From the NCBI RefSeq assembly GCF_902859945.1, contig NZ_CADIKL010000029.1:1-64000 (forward strand): a stretch of 64,000 nucleotides of DNA, read 5' to 3'. Position 1 is the first letter of the stretch; each line of letters begins with the position of its first letter. Of this stretch, positions 17,621-26,380 are shown piece after piece. The translations under genes and the position numbers were made by a program. The stretch comes from Paraburkholderia caffeinitolerans (GTDB lineage: Bacteria; Pseudomonadota; Gammaproteobacteria; Burkholderiales; Burkholderiaceae). The notes beneath the pieces were generated by a model that was given only the letters and a program-made list of their open reading frames with translations, did not search any database and was not told the origin of the DNA.

Positions 17621-18484
17621 ATGACTATCCGAAACATCATTGGCTTTATCGCGACGGCGCTCATTTTCGTCGTCGCCATTCTGGTCGGGCGCGTCCTGTG
17701 GGTGCACTACATGGACGAACCCTGGACCCGCGACGGCCGCGTGCGCGCCGAAGTGGTGAACATCGCGCCCGACGTCTCGGGCGCCGTGGTCGAGCTGCCC
17801 GTGCGCGACAACCAGTTCGTGCACAAGGGCGACCTGCTCATGCAGATCGACCCGTCGCACTACCAGATTGCCGTGGAGCAGGCGCAAGCCGCCGTGGCCG
17901 CGCGCAAGGCCGAACTCACCATGAAACAGGACGACGCCCGCCGCCGCGCCGACATGGACAGCCAAGTCGTCTCGCAGGAAAGCCGCGAGAACGCCTCGCA
18001 CACCGCGAGCTCGGCGCAGGCGCAGTACCAGCAGGCGCTCGCCGCGCTCGACGCCGCGAAACTCAACCTCGAGCGCACGCGCGTGGTCTCGCCGGTGGAC
18101 GGCTACATCACCAACCTCCAGGTGTTCCGGGGCGACTACGCGAACGCGGGCCAAGCGCGGCTCGCGGTGGTGGACAGCCACTCGTTCTGGGTCTACGGCT
18201 ATTTCGAGGAAACCAAGCTGCCGCGCGTGAAGGTGGGCAACAAGGCCGACATCAAGCTGATGAGCGGCGGCACGCTCGAAGGCCATGTGGAAAGCATCTC
18301 GCGCGGCATCTACGACCGCGACAATCCGCAAAGCCGCGAACTGCTCGCCGACGTGAACCCCACCTTCAACTGGGTGCGGCTCGCGCAGCGTGTGCCGGTG
18401 CGCATCCACATCGACAAGGTGCCGGACGACATGACGCTCTCCGCGGGCACGACCTGTACCGTGGTCGTGAAACCGGGCGCGTGA
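17621..18484 (+). CDS. HlyD/MFP periplasmic adaptor subunit (AaeA-like)
   Basis: A 287-residue membrane-fusion protein linking the inner-membrane pump to the outer-membrane channel. An N-terminal membrane anchor (about 7-27) is followed by the barrel-sandwich half-motif DGRVRAEVVNIAPDVSGAVV, a short coiled coil rich in Ala/Gln (about 85-150), the second lipoyl half (RVVSPVDGYITNLQVFRGDY) and a beta-barrel domain. This domain order and the short hairpin are typical of AaeA. It is last in the operon, 37 nt after the DUF1656 gene. Confidence 0.93.
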   Translation: MTIRNIIGFIATALIFVVAILVGRVLWVHYMDEPWTRDGRVRAEVVNIAPDVSGAVVELPVRDNQFVHKGDLLMQIDPSHYQIAVEQAQAAVAARKAELTMKQDDARRRADMDSQVVSQESRENASHTASSAQAQYQQALAALDAAKLNLERTRVVSPVDGYITNLQVFRGDYANAGQARLAVVDSHSFWVYGYFEETKLPRVKVGNKADIKLMSGGTLEGHVESISRGIYDRDNPQSRELLADVNPTFNWVRLAQRVPVRIHIDKVPDDMTLSAGTTCTVVVKPGA

Positions 18485-18600
18485 CCCGAAGCGCGTCTGA
18501 ACATCGCTTAAAGATTTTGACTATTAATCGAAGATTGTCCGACAGTCAATCGCCTGAACCTGCAAAATTTATCCCGGCACGCGAACAAATTCCTAATTTT

Positions 18601-18628
18601 TTGACATACCTCAACACAAAAATATGCG
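18601..18628 (+). promoter_or_regulatory. Possible promoter for the HyaD-like gene
   Basis: The 182-nt gap after the efflux operon is AT-rich and contains a perfect TTGACA (18601-18606), followed after 16 nt by TATGCG, a poor -10 (3 of 6). A short inverted repeat (AGAGT/ACTCT, 18636-18652) lies just downstream. Suggestive only. Confidence 0.22.
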
Positions 18629-18666
18629 CCAGCTAAGAGTATTCTGAACTCTGTGTCTTTCGCAAA

Positions 18667-19260
18667 GTGAATCGCGTGAGCTTTCTCTACGAGCACGTTC
18701 CGTTTATCTTCGCCCGCCCCCTCACGGCGCCGGCCCGCGCCGCCACGCACAAGCCCGCGCTGCCGCGCATCGTCGTGCTGGGACTCGGCAATCTGCAATG
18801 GGGCGACGCCGGGTTTGGCATGCATGCGATCGAGCGACTCAAAGCCGGCTGGCAGTGCGCATCGCATGTCGAATTTGTCGCGGGCGGCACCCAGGGACTC
18901 GCGCTCCTGCCGCTCCTCGAGTCGGCACAGCGCATGCTTGTCTTCAACTCGGCCGACTTCGGCTGTGCGCCCGGCACGCTGTGCGTGCGCGAAGGCGACG
19001 AAGTCGTGCGGCATCTGCATACGCGCCCCGTGAATCTGCATCAGATGGATTTCGCCGATGCGCTCGCCTGCGCACAACTCAAAGGCCACTATCCGCGCGA
19101 ACTCGTGCTGATCGGCGTGCAGCCGCTCGCGCACGACGCTTACGGCACGGGACTCGGCGCTGCGGTGAGCGCGCAGCTCGATCCCGCGGTGGAGATCGCG
19201 TGCCGCCGGCTGCGGCGCTGGCATGCGCACCCGCGCCCGCTCGTGCAACCCCTCGTGTAA
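18667..19260 (+). CDS. Orphan HyaD/HupD-like hydrogenase maturation protease with altered metal ligands
   Basis: A 197-residue member of the peptidase M52 family, whose normal role is clipping the C-terminus of the NiFe-hydrogenase large subunit after Ni insertion. Family landmarks are GLGNLQWGDAGFG (residues 39-51), AGGTQGL, FNSADFGCAPGTL and VNLHQMDFADAL. In HybD the nickel ligands are Glu16, Asp62 and His93; the equivalents here are Ala48, Asn94 and His125, so only the histidine is kept. No hydrogenase or hyp gene is nearby. The protein may be inactive as a protease or may have a new role. The GTG start lacks a clear ribosome site; the about 30-residue N-terminal extension before the fold could be overcalled. 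Confidence 0.78.
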   Translation: MNRVSFLYEHVPFIFARPLTAPARAATHKPALPRIVVLGLGNLQWGDAGFGMHAIERLKAGWQCASHVEFVAGGTQGLALLPLLESAQRMLVFNSADFGCAPGTLCVREGDEVVRHLHTRPVNLHQMDFADALACAQLKGHYPRELVLIGVQPLAHDAYGTGLGAAVSAQLDPAVEIACRRLRRWHAHPRPLVQPLV

Positions 19261-19270
19261 CCCCTCGTGT
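19247..19270 (+). repeat. Tandem 12-bp repeat at the end of the HyaD-like gene
   Basis: Two perfect copies of AACCCCTCGTGT sit head to tail, the first holding the last codons of the gene and the second lying after its TAA. Probably a small slippage duplication. The rest of the gap to prpE (to about 19522) shows no gene; it is GC-rich with one short hairpin at 19331-19347. Confidence 0.8.
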
Positions 19271-19522
19271 AACCCGACTCCGCGCGCGAAGCCTCGCTGC
19301 ACTCCTGATCGCGCATTGACGTCCCAGCCGCACGCGCTGCGCGCGTGTTGGGGGACACAGCGGCGAACCCACGGGTGAACCCGCGTTGCCCACGCCCATT
19401 GCACTGCACTATCCTCGACCCTTCAGAGCCGGATCCGGCCGCCATATCGGCATCATGCGGGCGCCGTCCCATGCATCACCCCAAGCGCCGCGCCCGCGAC
19501 ACCGCACGGGAGAATGGACGTC

Positions 19523-21427
19523 ATGCGCCGTTACCGCGAGTTCCACCGCGAGTCGATCGATCGACCCGAAGACTTCTGGCGCCGCGAAGCCGCGCGCATC
19601 CATTGGCAAACGCCGTTCACCGAGGTGCTCGACCGCTCGAATCCGCCCTTCGCGCGCTGGTTCGCGGGCGGACGCACGAACCTGTGCTTCAACGCCGTCG
19701 ACCGGCACCTCGACACCCGCGCGCAGCAAAACGCGCTCGTCTACGTGTCGACCGAGACCGGCATCGAGCGCCGCTACACCTACGCCGATCTGCATGCCGA
19801 AGTCAACCGCATGGCCGCCGTAATGCGCTCGCTCGGCGTACAGCGCGGCGATCGCGTGCTGATCTATCTACCGATGATTCCCGAGGCCGTGTTCGCGGTA
19901 CTCGCCTGCGCGCGCCTCGGCGCGATCCATTCGGTGGTGTTTGGCGGCTTCGCGGCACCGAGCCTCGCCGCGCGCATCGACGACGCGAAGCCCACGCTGC
20001 TCGTGTCGGCCGACGCCGGCGCGCGCGGCGGCAAGGTGATCGACTACACGCCGCTCGTCGACGAGGCCATGGCGCGCGCCGAACATGCGCCGCCGCGCGT
20101 GCTGCTGATCGACCGGCAGTTGGCGCCCGAACGCCTCAATGCGCCTTATCTGATCGACTACGAACCGTTGCGCGAGCAGCATTACAACGCGCACGTCCCC
20201 TGCGAATGGCTCGAATCGAACGAGCCTTCATACGTGCTTTACACGTCGGGCACGACCGGCAAGCCCAAGGGCGTGCAGCGAGACGTCGGCGGCTACGCGG
20301 TGGCGCTGGCCGCATCGATGGAATACATCTTCGAGGGCCGCGCCGGCGACACCATGTTCACGGCGTCGGACATCGGCTGGGTCGTGGGCCACAGCTACAT
20401 CATCTATGCGCCGCTGCTCGCGGGCATGACCACGGTGATGTACGAAGGCACGCCCGTGCGGCCCGACGGCGGCATCTGGTGGCGCCTCGTCGAGCAGCAC
20501 CGCATCAACCTCATGTTCACCGCGCCCACGGCGATCCGCGTGCTCAAGAAGCAGGACCCCGCGCTGCTGCGCTCAGCCGACCTGTCGAGCCTGCGCACCC
20601 TCTTTCTCGCGGGCGAGCCGCTCGACGAGCCCACCGCGGTGTGGATCTCGGACGCGCTCGGCAAGCCGGTCGTCGACAACTACTGGCAGACCGAAACCGG
20701 CTGGCCGATGCTCGCGATCCAGCGCGGCGTGGAGGCCCTGCCGCAGAAGGTCGGCTCGCCGGGCGTGCCGTGTTACGGCTACGACCTCGTGCTGCGCAAC
20801 GAGCACACGGGGGAACCCTGCGCGCAGGGCGAGAAAGGCGTGATCACGCTGAGCTACCCGCTACCGCCTGGCTGCATGCAAACCGTCTGGGGCGACGACG
20901 CGCGCTTCGTGAAGACGTACTGGGAGAGCGTGCCGGGCCAGCAGGTGTATTCGACCTTTGACTGGGGCGTGCAGGACGAGAACGGCTACGTGACGATCCT
21001 CGGCCGCACCGACGACGTCATCAACGTGGCGGGCCACCGGCTCGGCACGCGCGAGATCGAAGAAGCAATCTCGTCGCACGCGGCGGTGGCGGAAGTGGCC
21101 GTGGTGGGCGTGAACGACACGGTGAAGGGCCAGGCCGCGCTCGCGTTCGTGGTGCTGCGCGACGCGGGTGCGGCGGCGGATCCGGCTGCAGCGGACAAGC
21201 TCGCCGCCGCGCTCGCGGCCACCGTGGACCGCCAGCTCGGCGCCATCGGGCGGCCCGCGCGCGTGCACTTCGTGTCGATGCTGCCGAAGACCCGTTCGGG
21301 CAAGCTCCTGCGCCGTGCGATCGCCGCGCTCGCGGAGGGGCGCGATCCCGGCGACTTGCCGACCATCGAGGACGCAGCAGCGCTGCAGCAGATCCGCGAA
21401 GCGGTCGAGCCAACCGGCAAGGCGTGA
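19523..21427 (+). CDS. prpE: Propionate--CoA ligase
   Basis: A 634-residue acyl-CoA synthetase of the ANL superfamily, forming propionyl-CoA via propionyl-AMP. The ATP-binding P-loop YTSGTTGKPKGVQRDVGG is followed by DNYWQTETGWP (A5), the hinge GRTDDVINVAGHRLGTREIE and the catalytic lysine in TRSGKLLRR. The run NPPFARWFAGGRTNLCFNAVDRHL and the overall sequence match PrpE rather than Acs. It is not next to prpB/C/D, so it may serve general propionate activation. ATG at 19523 suits the GGGAG site 10 nt upstream; an in-frame ATG at 19514 is also possible. Confidence 0.9.
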   Translation: MRRYREFHRESIDRPEDFWRREAARIHWQTPFTEVLDRSNPPFARWFAGGRTNLCFNAVDRHLDTRAQQNALVYVSTETGIERRYTYADLHAEVNRMAAVMRSLGVQRGDRVLIYLPMIPEAVFAVLACARLGAIHSVVFGGFAAPSLAARIDDAKPTLLVSADAGARGGKVIDYTPLVDEAMARAEHAPPRVLLIDRQLAPERLNAPYLIDYEPLREQHYNAHVPCEWLESNEPSYVLYTSGTTGKPKGVQRDVGGYAVALAASMEYIFEGRAGDTMFTASDIGWVVGHSYIIYAPLLAGMTTVMYEGTPVRPDGGIWWRLVEQHRINLMFTAPTAIRVLKKQDPALLRSADLSSLRTLFLAGEPLDEPTAVWISDALGKPVVDNYWQTETGWPMLAIQRGVEALPQKVGSPGVPCYGYDLVLRNEHTGEPCAQGEKGVITLSYPLPPGCMQTVWGDDARFVKTYWESVPGQQVYSTFDWGVQDENGYVTILGRTDDVINVAGHRLGTREIEEAISSHAAVAEVAVVGVNDTVKGQAALAFVVLRDAGAAADPAAADKLAAALAATVDRQLGAIGRPARVHFVSMLPKTRSGKLLRRAIAALAEGRDPGDLPTIEDAAALQQIREAVEPTGKA

Positions 21428-21458
21428 GGCGACGCGCGAAGACGCGAGCGCGGCGCCT

Positions 21459-22826
21459 TCAGGACAGCTGGGCGGCGCGGCGGGCTTCCGCCTGCGCCGC
21501 CTCGCCGCCTTCATCGGCTTCAATCTCCGCTTCAACGCGCGTACGCGACGGCAATGCCGCGACCGCCAGCGCCGCCACGAGCCCCGTCACCGCGAAGGCT
21601 ACGAAATTCCACGACCAGTTCGCGCCGACACTCGCGATATAGCCGCCCATGAGCGGCCCGCACATTGCTCCGAAGCGCGCGAACGACAGCGCCCAGCCCG
21701 TCGCCGCGCCGCGCGCGTGGGACGGATAGAAGTGCGTCAGATGGCCGGTGAGGATGAGAGAAGCGGAGATGCTGCCGATGCCCGCGAGCGCCACGAGCGC
21801 ATAGCTCACGACGAGCGCGTTGCGGGTCATCAGCGCGGCAATCGCGAGCGCGCCGATGGCATAGGCCAGCGCGACCGTCGCACGCGCGCCGAAGCGGTCG
21901 GCGATCTTGCCCAGCACCACGCCGCCGCACGCGGAAGTCAGGCTGAACACGAGCAGGAAGCCAAGGCTCGAGCCGAGATCGTAGCCTTGCTTGCGCATGA
22001 TCATCGGCAGCCAGGTGTTGAGGCCGTACACGAGCAACATGCCGCAGAACAGTGCGATCCAGAAACAGGCCGTCGCGCGCAGACGCCGGCGCGCGAAGAT
22101 CGCGGCCACGACGTCGCGCAGGCCCGCCGGCTGCCGGGACGCGGCACCGTGCGCGCCGTGTGCCACAGCCAGCTCACCGGTCACGCCGAGCCGGACGGCG
22201 AGCGCGCTTGCCTCGTCGATCCGTCCGCGCGCGGCCAGATATTCGAGCGATTCGGGCAACGCGAGCGCCATCGGCACCAGCGCAAGCAGTGGCAGCGCAC
22301 CCACCGCCATCACGCCGCGCCAGCCCCATGCGGGCAAGAGCGTCATGGCCACGAGCGCCGCGCACAGGATCCCGAGCGAGTAGCCCGAGTACATCATTCC
22401 GTAATTGAAGCTGCGCCGCGCCGGCGGCGAATACTCGATGGTGAGCGCGGCGGCCACCGGAATCACGCCGCCGAGACCGAGGCCGCCCAGAAATCGGCAC
22501 AGGCCGAACCAGAACGGCGTGGGTGCGAGCGCGGCGCCGGCCATCGTGAGCGAGAACAGCGCGACACAGGCCAGCAGCATGCGCCGCCGCCCGAGCAGAT
22601 CGCCGATCGTGCCGATCGCCATCCCGCCGAAGAACATGCCCGCGAGCGCGTAGCTGCCGAGCGCGCCGAGTTGCATCGGCGTGAGGCTCCAGTGACGGTC
22701 GGCGGCAAGCGCGGGCAGCACCGCGCCGAGACTGCCGACGTCGTAGCCTTCGAAGAGGACGGACAAGCCGCAGACGAGCAGGACGGCGCGCGTCGTGCGC
22801 GCAGGAATGAAGCGGGCATCGGACAT
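21459..22826 (-). CDS. MFS transporter, aromatic acid:H+ symporter (AAHS) type
   Basis: A 455-residue 12-helix major facilitator. The N-terminal segment VLLVCGLSVLFEGYDVGSLG carries the conserved charged residue pattern of AAHS/sugar-acid transporters, and GTIGDLLGRRRML is the cytoplasmic loop signature between helices 2 and 3; GKIADRFGARATV is its counterpart in the second half. Likely cargo is an aromatic or short organic acid taken up with protons. ATG at 22826 was preferred to one 17 codons upstream. The gene converges on prpE (31 nt apart). A 12-bp palindrome lies 115 nt upstream. Confidence 0.85.
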   Translation of the reverse strand: MSDARFIPARTTRAVLLVCGLSVLFEGYDVGSLGAVLPALAADRHWSLTPMQLGALGSYALAGMFFGGMAIGTIGDLLGRRRMLLACVALFSLTMAGAALAPTPFWFGLCRFLGGLGLGGVIPVAAALTIEYSPPARRSFNYGMMYSGYSLGILCAALVAMTLLPAWGWRGVMAVGALPLLALVPMALALPESLEYLAARGRIDEASALAVRLGVTGELAVAHGAHGAASRQPAGLRDVVAAIFARRRLRATACFWIALFCGMLLVYGLNTWLPMIMRKQGYDLGSSLGFLLVFSLTSACGGVVLGKIADRFGARATVALAYAIGALAIAALMTRNALVVSYALVALAGIGSISASLILTGHLTHFYPSHARGAATGWALSFARFGAMCGPLMGGYIASVGANWSWNFVAFAVTGLVAALAVAALPSRTRVEAEIEADEGGEAAQAEARRAAQLS

Positions 22827-22941
22827 GGGCGGGCACGGCGCCGTCCTGTCCGGGCGTCTCCAGATGCCTTGCAGCAAGGTCCGGAGGCGCAGACTTTCAG
22901 GCGCGGTCGGTCAATGGCGGTTGAACGGCAGGCCAGATTAC

Positions 22942-22953
22942 TTTAGATCTAAA
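22942..22953. promoter_or_regulatory. Perfect 12-bp palindrome upstream of the MFS gene, possible operator
   Basis: TTTAGATCTAAA is a perfect palindrome in the 192-nt gap between the MTA/SAH nucleosidase gene and the MFS start. A TTAACA hexamer lies just upstream on the minus strand, so the palindrome would overlap a -10 region. The size and form resemble MarR-type operators. No regulator gene adjoins it. Confidence 0.35.
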
Positions 22954-23018
22954 TAATTTCACAGTCATTGTTAACCCGCGCCCACGGGCTGACTGCGGCC
23001 CACCAGGACCCGTGCCGC

Positions 23019-23837
23019 TCAGCGCTGCGCTGGGCGGTACGACACGAGAAAGCGCCGCAGAATGCCCGTCGAATAAGTGCTGGCGATGTCGGTGAGGAAC
23101 GACGAGAACGAGGTGCTTGCATGCTCGTCGGCGGTATCGGAGATGGTGCGCACGACCGCGCACGGCACCTCGTATTCGTAGCAGACCTGGGCCAGCGCCG
23201 CGCCTTCCATTTCCACGGCAAGCGCATCAGGCAAAGCCGCGCGCAATGCGCCCACGGCCACCGCGCTCGCCACGAACTGGTCACCGCTGATCACGAGTCC
23301 GCGATGCACGGCCGGCAGCGCGGTTTCGAAGCGCGGCAGCGCGGCGCTAAAGCGCGCCGCCAGCGCCACGCCCTCTTCCGCGACGAAACGCTCGCACGCG
23401 GCAGCCAGCGCATCGGCCAGCGCGCGGTCGGCGTCGAAGCGCGAGCGCGCGAGCAGCGGAATCTCATGGCGCGGAAACAGTGGCTCGGCATTCATGTCGT
23501 GCTGGAGCAGCGTCTCGCCCACCACCACGTCGCCCACGTGCACGTCCGGCCCCACGCCGCCCGCCACGCCCGTGAAAACCACCGCCTCCACATCGAATAC
23601 GTGGATCAACGCACTCACGGTCGCCGCAGCAGCAACCTTCCCGACGCGCGCGAGCGTCACCACACACGGCACGCCGTGCACGGCGCCCAGGTGATAGTCG
23701 CGCCGCCCGAGCGTGCGCGTGACGACACCCGATTCAGCCTGCATCGTGGCGATCAGATCGCCGAGTTCCTGGGGAAGCGCGGCAAGCACGCCAAGCGGGC
23801 GCGCCGCTGCGCCGGGCGGTGTGGATGAGGGGTTCAT
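23019..23837 (-). CDS. mtnN: 5'-methylthioadenosine/S-adenosylhomocysteine nucleosidase family protein
   Basis: A 272-residue purine-nucleoside-phosphorylase-fold enzyme that removes adenine from MTA or SAH, recycling by-products of methylation and polyamine synthesis. Key blocks: GVLAALPQEL at the N-terminus, FTGVAGGVG, ISGDQFVAS, the ribose-binding VEMEGAALAQV and RTISDTAD with the catalytic aspartate. It is about 40 residues longer than E. coli MtnN (232) through an N-terminal extension and internal inserts, so a broader nucleosidase role is possible. The gap to uvrD on its other side is 71 nt. Confidence 0.85.
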   Translation of the reverse strand: MNPSSTPPGAAARPLGVLAALPQELGDLIATMQAESGVVTRTLGRRDYHLGAVHGVPCVVTLARVGKVAAAATVSALIHVFDVEAVVFTGVAGGVGPDVHVGDVVVGETLLQHDMNAEPLFPRHEIPLLARSRFDADRALADALAAACERFVAEEGVALAARFSAALPRFETALPAVHRGLVISGDQFVASAVAVGALRAALPDALAVEMEGAALAQVCYEYEVPCAVVRTISDTADEHASTSFSSFLTDIASTYSTGILRRFLVSYRPAQR

Positions 23838-23908
23838 TGCTTCAAGGGCCTGCCGGGTTGCGTCGATGGATTACATCGCTGGGTTAATGCGTTGCACGGG
23901 AACGGCGC

Positions 23909-26284
23909 TCACTCGACCGGCTGCAGCTTCGCCACAGCCAGCGCGAGCCACTTCTCGCCATGGCGCTTGAAGCGCACCTGCGCCTTGGCGTCGGTACCGC
24001 TACCTTCGAGCGCCGTGATCGTGCCTTCGCCGAACTTCGTATGAAACACGACCTGGCCCACACGGAAGCCCGTCTCGGCCGCGCGCTGCTCGTTGGCGAA
24101 CGCAGGCGCGGGGCTCTTGTCCGCGACATAGGCATCGCGGTCGCGACTGCCGCCGCCGCTGTTGCCATTGCCGCCCGGGCGCGAGAACCAGTCGCGCCCC
24201 CAGCCGGCGTTGTCCGAGCGCCCGCCCCAGCGCGCGCCCGCTTCGACCTTCGGCGTGAGCCACTTGAGCGATTCCTCCGGCAGTTCGTCGAAGAAGCGCG
24301 AGCGCACGTTGTAGCGCGTCTGGCCGTGCAGCAGACGGCTCTGCGCGAACGAGATATAGAGCCGCTCCTTCGCGCGCGTGATCGCCACGTACATCAGGCG
24401 GCGCTCTTCCTCGAGGCCATCGGCTTCCATCGCGCTGTTCTCATGCGGGAACAGCCCCTCTTCGAGACCGGTGATGAACACCGCCGTGAATTCGAGCCCC
24501 TTCGCGGCATGCACGGTCATCAACTGCACGGCGTCCTGGCCGGCCTGCGCCTGGTTGTCGCCCGCTTCGAGCGACGCATGCGAGAGAAAGCCCGCGAGCG
24601 GTGTCATGACGTCGGGGTTCTGCGCGGGATCCGTGATGGCGGGTGCGTCGAGCACTTCGATCTCGCCGTCCTGCGAGACGATCTCGGGCAGCGCGCTCGC
24701 GCCCGGACGCAGTGGAATCGAGCGCGCGGGCGTGTCCATGCCGTAGCCTTCCTCACTCACGAACGCGGTGGCCGCGTTCACGAGTTCCTGCAAGTTCTCC
24801 AGACGGTCCTGGCCTTCGCGCTCGCCCTGGTAGAACTCGGCCAGACCGCTCATGCGCACCGTGTACTCGACAGTCTCGGGCAGGCTCATCTGCGCGGTTT
24901 CGGCGCGCATCTTCGCGACCAGGTTCGCGAACGAGCCGAGGCTCGTACCGGCCTTGCCCGTGACATAGGGAATCGCTGCCGCCATCGAGCAGTTGTAAAG
25001 GCGCGCTGCGTCGGCGAGTTGTTCGATCGAGCGCGCGCCAATGCCGCGCGTCGGGAAGTTCACGACGCGCGCGAACGCGGTGTCGTCGTTGGGGTTGTCG
25101 ATCAGGCGCAGATAGGCGAGCGCGTGCTTCACTTCCTGACGCTCGAAGAAGCGCAGGCCGCCATACACCTTGTACGGCACGCCCGCGTTCACGAGCGTGT
25201 GCTCGATCGTGCGCGACTGCGCGTTGCTGCGATAAAGAATCGCGATCTCGTTGCGCGCGAGGCCCTGATTGATGAGCGCACGCACTTCCTCGACGATCCA
25301 GCCCGCCTCCTGCGAATCGGTGGCGGCCTCGTAGATGCGCACCGGCTCGCCGTGGCCCGCGTCGGTGCGCAGGTTCTTGCCGAGGCGGCGCGAGTTATGC
25401 GCGATCAGATGGTTCGCCGCATCGAGAATGTGGCCGTGCGAGCGGTAGTTCTGCTCGAGCTTGATCATGTGCTTCACGCGGAATTCGTTCTCGAAGTCGC
25501 GCATGTTGCCCACGTTCGCGCCGCGGAACGCGTAGATCGACTGGTCGTCGTCGCCCACGGCGAAGATCGCGTTGCCCGAGCCCGCGAGCAGCTTGAGCCA
25601 CGCGTACTGGAGCTTGTTGGTGTCCTGGAACTCGTCGACGAGGATGTCGCGAAAGCGCGCCTGGTAATGCGCGCGCAGCGGCGGGTTGTACGCGAGCAGT
25701 TCGTAACAGCGCAGCAGCAGCTCGGCGAAGTCGACCACGCCCTCGCGCTGGCACTGCTGGTCGTAGGCCTCGTAAAGCTCGACGAACTTGCGGTTGTAGT
25801 GGTCCGTGACGTCGACGTCCTTCGGCCGCAGACCCTGCTCCTTCGCGTTGTTGATGAAGTGCTGGAGGTTCTTCGGCGGGAACTTCTCGTCGTCGATGTT
25901 CAGGCCCTTCATCAGGCGCTTGATGGCCGAAAGCTGGTCGGCAGTATCGAGGATCTGGAACGTTTGCGGCAGGCCGGCATCGCGGTAATGCGCGCGCAGC
26001 ATGCGGTTGCACAGGCCGTGGAAGGTGCCGATCCACATGCCGCGCGTGTCGATGGGCATCATCGCCTGAAGGCGGCTCGTCATTTCGCGCGCGGCCTTGT
26101 TCGTGAAGGTCACGGCGAGAATCGTCATCGGCGAGGCAAGGCCCTGCTGGATGAGCCACGCAATGCGCGTGATCAGCACGCGCGTCTTGCCGCTGCCGGC
26201 CCCGGCCAGAATGAGCGCCGGTTCGTTCGGCAACGTGACGGCGGCGTGTTGTTCGGGGTTCAGGTTGGCGAGCAGTTCAGGCAT
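23909..26284 (-). CDS. uvrD: UvrD/PcrA-type superfamily 1 DNA helicase
   Basis: A 791-residue 3'-5' SF1A helicase, expected to act in nucleotide-excision and mismatch repair. Walker A AGAGSGKT is at residues 27-34, motif Ia AVTFTNKAA follows, Walker B DEFQDTN is at 217-223, then DDDQSIYAFRGA and LEQNYRS; motif V/VI are seen in VHAAKGLEF and YVAITRAKERLYIS. The C-terminal 55 residues (GFRVGQVVFHTKFGEGTITA) form the Tudor-like RNA-polymerase-contacting domain known from PcrA/UvrD. A glycine- and arginine-rich linker precedes it. No Shine-Dalgarno is visible before the ATG, but homology fixes the start. Confidence 0.95.
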   Translation of the reverse strand: MPELLANLNPEQHAAVTLPNEPALILAGAGSGKTRVLITRIAWLIQQGLASPMTILAVTFTNKAAREMTSRLQAMMPIDTRGMWIGTFHGLCNRMLRAHYRDAGLPQTFQILDTADQLSAIKRLMKGLNIDDEKFPPKNLQHFINNAKEQGLRPKDVDVTDHYNRKFVELYEAYDQQCQREGVVDFAELLLRCYELLAYNPPLRAHYQARFRDILVDEFQDTNKLQYAWLKLLAGSGNAIFAVGDDDQSIYAFRGANVGNMRDFENEFRVKHMIKLEQNYRSHGHILDAANHLIAHNSRRLGKNLRTDAGHGEPVRIYEAATDSQEAGWIVEEVRALINQGLARNEIAILYRSNAQSRTIEHTLVNAGVPYKVYGGLRFFERQEVKHALAYLRLIDNPNDDTAFARVVNFPTRGIGARSIEQLADAARLYNCSMAAAIPYVTGKAGTSLGSFANLVAKMRAETAQMSLPETVEYTVRMSGLAEFYQGEREGQDRLENLQELVNAATAFVSEEGYGMDTPARSIPLRPGASALPEIVSQDGEIEVLDAPAITDPAQNPDVMTPLAGFLSHASLEAGDNQAQAGQDAVQLMTVHAAKGLEFTAVFITGLEEGLFPHENSAMEADGLEEERRLMYVAITRAKERLYISFAQSRLLHGQTRYNVRSRFFDELPEESLKWLTPKVEAGARWGGRSDNAGWGRDWFSRPGGNGNSGGGSRDRDAYVADKSPAPAFANEQRAAETGFRVGQVVFHTKFGEGTITALEGSGTDAKAQVRFKRHGEKWLALAVAKLQPVE

Positions 26285-26313
26285 GGAGGCGGCAGGCTTC
26301 GGAGTAGACCGCC

Positions 26314-26319
26314 ATTATA
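26314..26319 (-). promoter_or_regulatory. Probable -10 element for uvrD
   Basis: On the minus strand a perfect TATAAT lies 29 nt before the uvrD ATG, giving a short leader. No matching -35 is seen, so this is supported by the hexamer and position only. Confidence 0.35.
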
Positions 26320-26380
26320 AATGGGCATGGGCGATCGTCCGGCCTGCCGCCTCCCTCGGCTCGCTGCGCGGATGCGCCCT

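Noticed and set aside
19331..19347. GC hairpin CACGCGC-TGC-GCGCGTG before prpE as a terminator
   Set aside because: It is followed by a G-run rather than T residues, so intrinsic termination is unlikely.
23960..26320. A 786-codon plus-strand frame opposite uvrD
   Set aside because: Helicase motifs I-VI on the minus strand are intact; the opposite product has no recognisable domain.
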